From Actinomycetes bacterium (lineage in GTDB: Bacteria; Actinomycetota; Actinomycetes; Mycobacteriales; Micromonosporaceae), in the NCBI GenBank assembly GCA_023402505.1, contig JAEYGD010000405.1, positions 1-22,918 of the forward strand: DNA of 22,918 bases. The letters run 5' to 3'. How positions within the stretch are numbered: the stretch's first letter is position 1; the number at the start of each line of letters is the position of its first letter. The position numbers and the translations under genes are program-made. Positions 1-6,727 of the stretch are shown here, in pieces. The notes beneath the pieces were generated by a model that saw nothing but the letters and a program-made list of their open reading frames with translations, was not told the origin of the DNA and ran no database searches.

Positions 1-1025
1 GGGGGGGGGGCGGTCGAGTCGCGGACGACCAGGAGATGCCCGGTCGACCGGCGCCGTGGGCGGGTCGAGCGGGGCTTGAGCGCGAGCGACAGCGCCATCC
101 GGCCCATGTCGGTCATCGGCAGCCGGATGGTGGTGAGCCCGGGTGCGAGGTCGGCGGCGACGGAGACGTCGTCGAACCCGACGACCGAGATCTGCTCGGG
201 CACCGGGATGCGGTGCGCCCGCAGGGTGGACAGCACGCCGATGGCCATCGCGTCGTTGAGGGCGATGATCGCGGTCGTCCGCGGGTGGTCGCGCAGGATC
301 AGCTCGGCGGCCACCCGGCCGCCGTCTCGGGTGAAGTCGCAGTGGACCACGGGGAGGTCGCCGAGGGAGAGGCCACGCTCGTGCAGTGCCGTGGACACGC
401 CGGCCAGCCGGTCGGCGACGGTGGTCAGCCCGGCGGTGCCGGCGGCGACCGCGATGTGCCGGTGCCCCAGGTCCAGGAGGTGTTCGGCGAGGGCCCGGCC
501 GCCGGCCTCGTTGTCGGGCAGGACGGCGTCGACGCCGAGCGCGTGCCGGCCGATGACGGCGACCCGGCCGCCCTGCCGCTGGAACTCCGCCAGCTCGGCG
601 CGCGCCTCGGCCTCGATCCGGACGTCGTCGTAGCCGGATCCCGCGACGAGGATGACGCCGACCCGCTGGGCGATGAGGTGGCGCAGCTGCCGCAGCTCCG
701 CGTCCGGATCCCGGCCGGAGTGGCAGATCTGCACCAGCAGCCCCTCCTCGGCGGCGACCTGGACGACACCGGCGGCGATCTCCGAGAAGTACGGGTCGTC
801 GATCTGGTGCACGACCAGCCCGACCGTCGAGCTTGCGCCACCGGCGAGGGTGCGGGCGTACGGGTTGGCGACGTAGCCCAACTCCTGCGCGACCTGCCGG
901 ACGCGTCCGGCCACCTCCTCGCTGACCCCGTCCCGGCGGGCGAGGGCCCGGGACGCGGTCGCCAGCGAAACACCGGCGCGCTCCGCCACGTCGCTGAGAC
1001 GCAGCCTCGGGCCAGGCCTGGGCAT
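1..1025 (-). CDS. LacI-family transcriptional regulator, 3' end cut by window edge
   Basis: This is a DNA-binding repressor of the LacI/GalR family that probably responds to a sugar ligand and controls the divergent operon at 1206. I read 341 codons from ATG 1025. An N-terminal helix-turn-helix (LSDVAERAGVSLATASRAL, about residues 10-28) is followed by the hinge region (ANPYARTLAGG). A periplasmic-binding-protein-like sensor domain then runs to the edge (VGLVVHQIDDPYFSEI; later VVGFDDVSVAADLAPGLTTI). The last residues, LVVRDSTAPP, are the usual end of this family, so only a few codons should be missing. The gene runs into a run of ten G at the window start, which makes the exact C-terminus unreliable. 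A double operator lies just upstream, so autoregulation is likely. The family is certain; the effector cannot be told from sequence. Confidence 0.93.
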   Translation of the reverse strand, partial: MPRPGPRLRLSDVAERAGVSLATASRALARRDGVSEEVAGRVRQVAQELGYVANPYARTLAGGASSTVGLVVHQIDDPYFSEIAAGVVQVAAEEGLLVQICHSGRDPDAELRQLRHLIAQRVGVILVAGSGYDDVRIEAEARAELAEFQRQGGRVAVIGRHALGVDAVLPDNEAGGRALAEHLLDLGHRHIAVAAGTAGLTTVADRLAGVSTALHERGLSLGDLPVVHCDFTRDGGRVAAELILRDHPRTTAIIALNDAMAIGVLSTLRAHRIPVPEQISVVGFDDVSVAADLAPGLTTIRLPMTDMGRMALSLALKPRSTRPRRRSTGHLLVVRDSTAPP

Positions 1026-1086
1026 CGGCAACTCCTGCACGTGGGTCGGTCCAGCCGGCTGTTGCCAGCGGACCCGGCACAGCCTA

Positions 1087-1122
1087 GTCTGCGTAAGCGC
1101 TTACGTAAGCGCTTACGCAGAC
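1087..1122. promoter_or_regulatory. Double LacI-type operator (perfect 36-bp palindrome)
   Basis: The 36 bases form a perfect palindrome centred between 1104 and 1105. It is built from two abutting copies of GTAAGCGCTTAC (1093-1104 and 1105-1116), each itself a perfect palindrome with the central CG typical of LacI/GalR sites. It lies in the 180-bp region between the divergent lacI-like gene and the oxidoreductase. On the minus strand a -10-like TAGGCT (1086-1081) follows directly, with TTACGT 16 bases upstream as a possible -35. A bound repressor would therefore cover the regulator's own promoter. Confidence 0.88.
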
Positions 1123-1205
1123 CTGGGGAGGCGAGCCTCCCGGCGGGCGAGCCCGTAGCGGCGCGCATCTCGAGGCCGCGGACGACCCCTGAGGAGGGCG
1201 GGACG

Positions 1206-2360
1206 ATGACGGCACGTGTCCCCATCGGAATCGTGATGAACGGCGTGACCGGTCGGATGGGCTACCGGCAGCACCTGGTCCGGTCCCTGCTGGCGATCCG
1301 CGAGCAGGGCGGCGTGGCGCTGCGCGACGGGACCCGGCTGTGGCCGGAACCGGTCCTGGTCGGGCGGAACGAGGCCAAGCTGCGCGACGTCGCGGCGCGG
1401 CACGACCTGACCGAGTGGACGACCGACCTGGACGCCGCGCTGGCCCGCCCGGACGTCTCGATCTACTTCGACGCCCAGGTCACCAGCGAGCGGGAGAAGG
1501 CGATCGGGCTCGCCGTCGCCGCCGGCAAGCACATCTACACCGAGAAGCCGGTCGCCACCACCCTGCACGGCGCGGTCGAGCTCGCCCGGGCCGCCGACTC
1601 GGCCGGCGTACGGCACGGCGTCGTGCAGGACAAGCTGCTCCTGCCCGGCCTGCGCAAACTCGACCGGCTGGTGCGGGGCGGGTTCTTCGGCCGGATCCTG
1701 TCGGTGCGCGGCGAGTTCGGCTACTGGGTCTTCGAGGGCGACTGGCAGCAGCCGCAGCGGCCGAGCTGGAACTACCGGGCCGCCGACGGTGGCGGCATCG
1801 TGGTCGACATGTTCCCGCACTGGCACTACGTGCTGGAGCAGATCTTCGCGCCGGTGCGCGCGGTCACCGCACACGTCACCACCCACGTCCCGCGCCGGTG
1901 GGCCGAGGACGGCCAGCCCTACGACGCCACCGCCGACGACGCGGCCTACGCCATCTTCGAGCTGGACGGCGGCGTCGTCGCCCAGATCAACTCCTCCTGG
2001 GCGGTGCGGGTCAACCGCGACGAGCTGGTCGAGTTCCAGGTCGACGGCACCGAGGGCAGCGCGGTCGCCGGCCTGCGCCGCTGCCGCGTCCAGCACCGGG
2101 CCACCACCCCGAAGCCGGTGTGGAACCCGGACCTGCCGTCCACCGACGACTTCCGCTCCCAGTGGCAGGAGGTCCCGGACAACGAGGTGTACGACAACGG
2201 GTTCAAGGCCCAGTGGGAGATGTTCCTGCGGCACGTCGCCGAGGACGCCCCGTACACCTGGGACCTGTGGGCCGGCGCGCGCGGTGTGCAGCTCGCCGAG
2301 CTGGGGTTGCGCTCGGCCCGCGAGGGCCGGCGGGTCGAGGTCACGGAGCTGCGGTCGTGA
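1206..2360 (+). CDS. Gfo/Idh/MocA-family NAD(P)-dependent sugar oxidoreductase
   Basis: This is a 384-residue cytoplasmic dehydrogenase that likely oxidises or reduces a hydroxyl of a sugar, polyol or sugar acid using NAD(P). The N-terminal Rossmann fold has a glycine motif, NGVTGRMG, that resembles dihydrodipicolinate reductase. The family signature EKP is at residues 113-115 (HIYTEKPVA). The C-terminal substrate domain has D201-MFP-H205 in the usual catalytic position. ATG 1206 is preceded by GAGGAGGG. The frame stays open far upstream of this start, but that part runs antisense to the LacI gene and is not coding. The stop overlaps the next gene's GTG start (GTGA), so this is the first gene of a coupled three-gene operon under the double LacI operator. 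The substrate is unknown. Confidence 0.92.
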   Translation: MTARVPIGIVMNGVTGRMGYRQHLVRSLLAIREQGGVALRDGTRLWPEPVLVGRNEAKLRDVAARHDLTEWTTDLDAALARPDVSIYFDAQVTSEREKAIGLAVAAGKHIYTEKPVATTLHGAVELARAADSAGVRHGVVQDKLLLPGLRKLDRLVRGGFFGRILSVRGEFGYWVFEGDWQQPQRPSWNYRAADGGGIVVDMFPHWHYVLEQIFAPVRAVTAHVTTHVPRRWAEDGQPYDATADDAAYAIFELDGGVVAQINSSWAVRVNRDELVEFQVDGTEGSAVAGLRRCRVQHRATTPKPVWNPDLPSTDDFRSQWQEVPDNEVYDNGFKAQWEMFLRHVAEDAPYTWDLWAGARGVQLAELGLRSAREGRRVEVTELRS

Positions 2361-3508
2361 CCCGGTCCGTCACCCTGCCCGACGGGCCGCTCACCCTCTC
2401 CGGGACCGGGCGGGAACACCGCACCCCCGGCGCCCGCTTCACCAGCCGGGTCGCCTACGCCGCCGCGCACGTCGTCGCCGACCCAGGGGCGGAGAACGTC
2501 CCGGGTGCCCCGGCCGCCGTGGACTGGGAGGCGACCCTGGCGTTCCGCCGGCACCTGTGGTCGTACGGGTTCGGCGTCGCCGAGGCCATGGACACCGCCC
2601 AGCGCGGCATGGGCATGGACTACGCCGCCGCGCGGGAGCTGGTCCGCCGCTCGGCGGAGGCGGCCCGGGCCGAGGGCGGTGCGATCTGCGCCGGTGTCGC
2701 CACCGACCAGCTGCCGGCCGGGCCGGCCACCCTCGACGAGATCCGCCGGGCGTACGCCGAACAGCTCGCCGACGTGCAGGAGGCCGGAGCGCGACCGGTG
2801 CTCATGTGCAGCCGGCACCTGGCCGCCGCCGCCCGGTCCGCCGAGGACTACCTCGACGTCTACGGGCGGCTGATCGCCGACGCCGCTGCTCCGGTGGTGC
2901 TGCACTGGCTCGGTCCGGCCTTCGACCCGGCGCTCGCCGGCTACTGGGGCGACGACGACCCGGCCCGGGCCGCGGACACCGTGGTCGCGCTGATCGGCGC
3001 GCACGCCGCCAAGGTGGACGGCGTCAAGCTGTCACTGCTCGACGAGGCCTTCGAGGTCGCGCTGCGCCGGCGCCTGCCGGCCGGCGTACGGCTCTACACC
3101 GGCGACGACTTCAACTACCCGGCCCTGATCCGGGGCGACGCCTCGGGCCACTCCGACGCGTTGCTCGGCGTGCTGGCGGCGATCGCGCCGCCGGCGGCGG
3201 CCGCGTTGCGCGCCCTCGACGCCGGGGACCCGGATGCCTACGACCGGATCCTGGCGCCGACGCTGCCGCTTGCCCGGCACCTGTTCGGCGCCCCGACCTT
3301 CTACTACAAGACGGGCATCGTGTTCCTGGCGTGGCTCGCCGGTCACCAGGACCATTTCACCATGGTCGGCGGTCTCCAGTCCGGACGGTCGCCGGTCCAC
3401 CTCGGTCGGCTGCTGCGGCTCGCCGACGCGGCCGGGCTGCTGCCCGACGCCGACCTGGCCGCCCACCGGGCGCGGGCGTTCATGACGACGGCGGGGGTGG
3501 CGCAGTGA
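2357..3508 (+). CDS. DUF993 family protein (dihydrodipicolinate-synthase-like TIM barrel)
   Basis: This 383-residue protein resembles the DUF993 group, which databases describe as dihydrodipicolinate-synthase-like. If the relationship holds, it is a class I aldolase or lyase that forms a Schiff base with a keto-sugar or keto-acid. K224 in DGVKLSLLD sits where such a lysine would be expected; that assignment is inference. Other conspicuous conserved-looking segments are AMDTAQRGMGMDY, VVLHWLGPAFDP, YTGDDFNYP and FYYKTGIVFLAWLAGHQDHF. GTG 2357 overlaps the previous stop, and the end overlaps the next start in the same GTGA arrangement, so the three proteins should be made together. No experimentally proven role for this family is known to me. 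Confidence 0.8.
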   Translation: MTRSVTLPDGPLTLSGTGREHRTPGARFTSRVAYAAAHVVADPGAENVPGAPAAVDWEATLAFRRHLWSYGFGVAEAMDTAQRGMGMDYAAARELVRRSAEAARAEGGAICAGVATDQLPAGPATLDEIRRAYAEQLADVQEAGARPVLMCSRHLAAAARSAEDYLDVYGRLIADAAAPVVLHWLGPAFDPALAGYWGDDDPARAADTVVALIGAHAAKVDGVKLSLLDEAFEVALRRRLPAGVRLYTGDDFNYPALIRGDASGHSDALLGVLAAIAPPAAAALRALDAGDPDAYDRILAPTLPLARHLFGAPTFYYKTGIVFLAWLAGHQDHFTMVGGLQSGRSPVHLGRLLRLADAAGLLPDADLAAHRARAFMTTAGVAQ

Positions 3509-4308
3509 ACCGCTTCGCGCTGAACTCGGCGACCACGAAACGGTGGCCGCTGCCGGAGCTGGTCGCGGGCTGCGTCGACGCCGGGGTCTCCGGGGTGGGG
3601 CTGTGGCGGGAGGACCTGGCCGCGTACGGGGTCGAGGCGAGCGCGGCGCTGGTCCGGGACGCCGGCCTCCGGGTCACCTCGCTGTGCCGTGGCGGCTTCT
3701 TCGACCGGGCCGGCTGGCCGGACGAGAACCGGCGGGCGATCGACGAGGCGGCGGCGGTGGGTGCGCCGGTCCTGGTGCTGGTTTCCGGCGGGCTGCCCGC
3801 CGGCAGCCGGGACCTCGACGGCGCCCGGGCCCACGTGCGGGACGCGATCGGCGAGCTGGTGCCGTACGCCCGGGCGGCGGGAGTCCGGCTCGCCGTCGAG
3901 CCGCTGCACCCGATGTTCTGCTCCGACCGGTGCGTCGTCGCGGGTCTCGGCCAGGCCCTGGACCTGGTCGCGCCGTACCCGGCGGATGCGGTGGGTGTGG
4001 TCGTCGACACCTACCACCTGTGGTGGGACGACCAGGTGTGGGCGCAGATCGCCCGGGCCGGCCGGGAGGGGCGCATCGCCTGCTTCCAGGTCGCCGACTG
4101 GGTCACGCCGCTGCCGGCCGGCGTGCTGCTTGGCCGCGGGCTGCCCGGCAGCGGCTGCGTGGAGCTGCGCCGCTTCCGGGAGGCCGTGGACGCCGCCGGG
4201 TACACCGGCCCGGTGGAGGTCGAGGTCTTCGCGGAGGAGGTCTGGGCGCGCCCCGCCCGCGACGTCCTCGACGAGGCGGTAGCCGGTTACCTGACGCACG
4301 TGGCGTGA
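3505..4308 (+). CDS. Sugar phosphate isomerase/epimerase family protein (AP endonuclease 2-like TIM barrel)
   Basis: This is a 267-residue xylose-isomerase-like TIM barrel, a family that uses a divalent metal to isomerise or epimerise ketoses, inosose or keto-glycosides. Candidate metal ligands are E132 (AVEPLHPM), D168 and H171 (VVDTYHLWW), Q and D in CFQVADWV, and E240 (VEVEVF). The start is GTG 3505, overlapping the stop of the DUF993 gene. The reading frame is open further upstream but that part is out of phase with two clear genes. It is the last gene of the operon and is followed at once by a strong hairpin at 4312-4342. Its partnership with a Gfo/Idh/MocA enzyme is a common pairing in sugar and inositol catabolism; the substrate is not deducible. 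Confidence 0.88.
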   Translation: MNRFALNSATTKRWPLPELVAGCVDAGVSGVGLWREDLAAYGVEASAALVRDAGLRVTSLCRGGFFDRAGWPDENRRAIDEAAAVGAPVLVLVSGGLPAGSRDLDGARAHVRDAIGELVPYARAAGVRLAVEPLHPMFCSDRCVVAGLGQALDLVAPYPADAVGVVVDTYHLWWDDQVWAQIARAGREGRIACFQVADWVTPLPAGVLLGRGLPGSGCVELRRFREAVDAAGYTGPVEVEVFAEEVWARPARDVLDEAVAGYLTHVA

Positions 4309-4311
4309 GGG

Positions 4312-4342
4312 CGGCCCGCCCGATGCGCGCTCGGGCGGGCCG
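4312..4342. terminator. Bidirectional hairpin terminator
   Basis: A perfect 12-bp stem (4312-4323 with 4331-4342, arm CGGCCCGCCCGA) encloses a 7-base loop. It lies in the 40-bp gap between two convergent genes and is very GC-rich with no T-run, as is usual in actinobacteria. It can act on both strands. Confidence 0.8.
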
Positions 4343-4348
4343 TGGTGC

Positions 4349-6049
4349 TCAGGACACGCCGAGGCGGGCGATCGGCTCGACGAGTTCCCGCTCCTCGTAC
4401 GCGAGGTGGGACAGCAGGGTGTCGCTGAGCAGGTCGACCGCGGCGCGCAGGTCGGCCATCCCGTCCGGCACCGACACGAACGCGACGAGGGCGCGGTCGA
4501 GGCGCTCCAGCACGTCGTGGATGAGGTGGTGCTCCTGTTCGAGCCGGTCGATCACCGGCGTGAGCCGTTCGTCGCCGGCCCGCAGGTGGGGGAACAGGCC
4601 CCGGTCCTCCAGGGTGTGGTGGGTGGTGACGATCCGGCAGTACGACTCGCAGTAGGTGCCGAGGGTCCACTTGTTCTGCCGCATGGTCATCGTGTTGATG
4701 TGCGACCGGGCCCGACCGGCGTCGATCGTGCCGGCGGCGACCTGCTCGATCAGGTCGTAGATCTGCGCCAGCTCGCCGCGTAGCCCGTCATGGACGTCGA
4801 TCAGGTGCTGGGCGCCGGCCAGGTCGTGCGCGGTGTAGGTGCGCTCCGTGTCCGGGGCGGGCCCGCTGGGGCGCGCGGACTCGTCCCACACCTGGACCGC
4901 ACTGCGGCGGACGCCGTCGTCGGGCGTCGGCACGACGGTGAACGCACTGCGCCCGACCGCCGTTGCCGGCCGGCCCGCCCCGCTCGGCGTCGGGCCGCCG
5001 GACCCCTGGGCGCCGCCGGACCTCTGGGCGCCGCCGGACCTCTGGACGCCGCCGGACCGCTGCACGCCATCGGGCCCCTGGGCGCCATCGGGCCCCTGGG
5101 CGCCGCCGGATTCCTGGGCGCCGCCGGTCCGGGGCGCGGCGGCCCGGGCGGCGGCGTCGGCCTTCCGCTCGGCGGCCACCAGATCCCGTACGGCCGGCGC
5201 CACCTCCTCGGCGAAGCGGCGCAGGTCGTCGGGGCGGTCGCTGCCGAGGATGAACGTGCTGATCCCCTCGGTGAGCGCCAGGTCGGCCAGCTCCTCGGCC
5301 CACTGCTCGGCCGGCCCGTTGAGCGGGCCGCGCCCGGCGCTGGTGAACTGCCCGTTGACGTTGAGCAGCCGCTGGATGTCGGCCGGTGCGCGGCCGGCTT
5401 CCCGCGCGGCGTCGTCGATCACGGCGTTGCCGCGGGCCAGGTCGCCCGGCTTCAGGTAGGCCAGGCTGGGCAGCCAGCCGTCGGCGCGCCGCCCGGTCAG
5501 GGCGAGCATCCGCGGTTTGTACGCACCGAGCCAGATCCCGACGTCGTGGGCCGGTGCCGGGCCCCGCTTGGCCCCCACCACCCGGTGGAACTCGCCGGCG
5601 ACCCGGACACCGCCGCGCTCGTCGGCGGCCCAGACCTGCCGGATGACCTCGATGGCCTCCTCCAGCGCCCGGACGCCCTGCCCGGGGGTCAGCCGCCGGC
5701 CGCCCATCGCCTCGATGGCGTCCCAGAACGCGCCGGCGCCCAGGCCGAGCTCGATCCGGCCGCCGGTGAGCAGGTCGAGGCTCGCCACGCTGCGGGCGAG
5801 CACGGCCGGTGGCCGTAGCGGCAGGTTGGTGACGTTGGCCGCCAGCCGCACCCGGCTGGTCCGCGCGGCGACGAAGCTCATCAGCGTCCAGGTGTCCAGG
5901 AAGGCGGGCTGGTACGGGTGGTCCTGGAACGTCACCAGGTCCAGGCCGACCTGCTCGGCCAGGGCGGCGAGCGCCACGACCCGGTCGGGGTCGGCGTTGG
6001 CGGGGGTCAGGAACGCCCCGAATGTCAACGGGTGGCCGTAGTCGCTCAT
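4349..6049 (-). CDS. Luciferase-like (F420-type) oxidoreductase fused to a C-terminal hemerythrin domain
   Basis: This is a 566-residue two-domain protein. Residues 1 to about 305 are a luciferase-like monooxygenase fold (FGAFLTPANADPDRVVALAALAEQVGLD, GGRIELGLGAGAFWDAIEAMGG), the type that uses F420 or FMN in actinobacteria. A Gly/Ala/Gln/Ser-rich linker of about 100 residues contains seven 6-residue repeats. From about residue 410 there is a hemerythrin-like four-helix bundle with a complete set of candidate di-iron ligands: H415 or H420, H477-x3-E481, H507-x3-H511 and H548-x3-E552. Such a domain binds oxygen, nitric oxide or iron. ATG 6049 is chosen because GGAAGGAGA precedes it; the frame continues 33 codons upstream through the promoter region. 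It diverges from a MarR regulator. The reaction is unknown. Confidence 0.9.
   Translation of the reverse strand: MSDYGHPLTFGAFLTPANADPDRVVALAALAEQVGLDLVTFQDHPYQPAFLDTWTLMSFVAARTSRVRLAANVTNLPLRPPAVLARSVASLDLLTGGRIELGLGAGAFWDAIEAMGGRRLTPGQGVRALEEAIEVIRQVWAADERGGVRVAGEFHRVVGAKRGPAPAHDVGIWLGAYKPRMLALTGRRADGWLPSLAYLKPGDLARGNAVIDDAAREAGRAPADIQRLLNVNGQFTSAGRGPLNGPAEQWAEELADLALTEGISTFILGSDRPDDLRRFAEEVAPAVRDLVAAERKADAAARAAAPRTGGAQESGGAQGPDGAQGPDGVQRSGGVQRSGGAQRSGGAQGSGGPTPSGAGRPATAVGRSAFTVVPTPDDGVRRSAVQVWDESARPSGPAPDTERTYTAHDLAGAQHLIDVHDGLRGELAQIYDLIEQVAAGTIDAGRARSHINTMTMRQNKWTLGTYCESYCRIVTTHHTLEDRGLFPHLRAGDERLTPVIDRLEQEHHLIHDVLERLDRALVAFVSVPDGMADLRAAVDLLSDTLLSHLAYEERELVEPIARLGVS
4995..5120 (-). repeat. 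Seven tandem 18-bp repeats in the interdomain linker
   Basis: Seven head-to-tail 18-base units with consensus CCGCCGGACCCCTGGGCG on the plus strand encode repeating GGAQGS, GGAQRS or DGAQGP hexapeptides. A partial eighth unit starts at 5121. The unit length is a multiple of three, so copy number can change without breaking the frame. The units differ from each other by one to five bases, mostly in the fourth to sixth copies. Confidence 0.9.
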
Positions 6050-6123
6050 CCCGTGGTCTCCTTCCGCGGCGGGCGCCCGTCCGGCCGGGTTGGCGGTGGG
6101 ACACCCGCGAAAAGTGCTGCTAC

Positions 6124-6160
6124 ACAGATAGTATGTCGAGCAGAACATCTGTTGCCAACA
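6124..6160. promoter_or_regulatory. Divergent promoter and candidate MarR operator
   Basis: The 131-bp region between the oxidoreductase-hemerythrin gene and the MarR gene is AT-richer than its surroundings. It holds an inverted repeat ACAGAT (6124-6129) and ATCTGT (6147-6152), 17 bases apart. Next to it is a second small palindrome, TGTTG-C-CAACA (6150-6160). On the minus strand TTGGCA (6158-6153) and CATACT (6135-6130) are 17 bases apart and form a plausible promoter for the oxidoreductase, which the repeats would cover. That MarR binds here is inference from position. Confidence 0.55.
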
Positions 6161-6168
6161 GGAACGGC

Positions 6169-6174
6169 TAGGCT
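6169..6174 (+). promoter_or_regulatory. -10 box (TAGGCT) for a likely leaderless marR transcript
   Basis: TAGGCT matches TANNNT and ends six bases before ATG 6181, the spacing seen for leaderless actinobacterial mRNAs. No Shine-Dalgarno sequence is visible between it and the start codon. Confidence 0.55.
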
Positions 6175-6180
6175 GGGGCC

Positions 6181-6678
6181 ATGACCGGTGTGACGTCCGA
6201 CCCCTTCGAGGACGACCTCGGATGGGGCCTCGGCGTGCTCTTCCGCGCCTACCTCAAGGCCGCCGAACGGGCGGTCGAGGGCATACCCGGAGGACCGCGC
6301 GGCTACCAGGTGCTCACCGCCGCCATCCGTGAACCGGTCCGCAACCAGGGCGCGATCGCGGCCGAACTCGGCATCGACCGGACCGTGCTCACGTACCTGA
6401 TCGACGACCTGGAACGGTCCGGGCTCGTCCTGCGCCGGCCCGACCCCGCCGACCGGCGCAGCCGCCTCGTCTGCGCCACCGAGGACGGCCGGATCGCCTG
6501 GCGGCGGCGCCGGCAGGCGATCGGGCACGTCGAGGCCCACCTGCTCGGCACCCTCGACCCCGCCGAGGCGGCGGCGTTCCGGGCGCTGCTGCGGCGCGTC
6601 GCTGACGCGGCGCAGCGCCTCGACCCCGTGGCCGACCTGTGCCAGGTGGTGGACGAGGTGCGACCGGCCGACGCCTGA
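6181..6678 (+). CDS. MarR-family transcriptional regulator
   Basis: This 165-residue winged-helix regulator has the usual MarR length. The DNA-binding part spans about residues 40-100: QGAIAAELGIDRTVLTYLIDDLERSGLVLRRPDPADRRSRLVCATEDG contains the recognition helix and the wing with the family's DPADRR-R motif. The flanking helices would form the dimer interface. No cysteine is placed as an obvious redox switch; the only ones are in VCAT and DLCQ. It is divergent from the LLM-hemerythrin gene with inverted repeats between, so it most likely represses that gene and itself. The start is supported by a TAGGCT box six bases upstream rather than by a ribosome binding site. Confidence 0.93.
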   Translation: MTGVTSDPFEDDLGWGLGVLFRAYLKAAERAVEGIPGGPRGYQVLTAAIREPVRNQGAIAAELGIDRTVLTYLIDDLERSGLVLRRPDPADRRSRLVCATEDGRIAWRRRRQAIGHVEAHLLGTLDPAEAAAFRALLRRVADAAQRLDPVADLCQVVDEVRPADA

Positions 6679-6693
6679 GGCCGGGCCGGTGCG

Positions 6694-6718
6694 CCGGCCG
6701 GCACGCGGCGCCGGCCGG
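6694..6718. terminator. Hairpin between convergent genes
   Basis: CCGGCCGG at 6694-6701 pairs with an identical copy at 6711-6718 (8-bp stem, 9-base loop). The same stretch is also a direct repeat of GCGCCGGCCGG. It sits in the 49-bp gap between marR and the convergent PucR gene and could end both transcripts. Confidence 0.6.
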
Positions 6719-6727
6719 GAGGCTGCC

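Noticed and set aside
36..1205. Upstream extension of the oxidoreductase frame to position 36
   Set aside because: It runs antisense through the LacI gene and the operator. The Rossmann fold begins right after ATG 1206, which has a ribosome binding site.
4995..5120. CRISPR-like array
   Set aside because: The units are directly adjacent 18-mers with no spacers, and they translate in frame as a hexapeptide repeat within a real protein.
4790..5818. Plus-strand open frame opposite the LLM-hemerythrin gene
   Set aside because: It mirrors the linker repeats and the antisense of conserved domains; no start signal or recognisable domain.
6050..6148. 33-codon N-terminal extension of the LLM-hemerythrin protein
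   Set aside because: It crosses the promoter and operator region and the family fold starts at MSDYG; ATG 6049 has a strong ribosome binding site.
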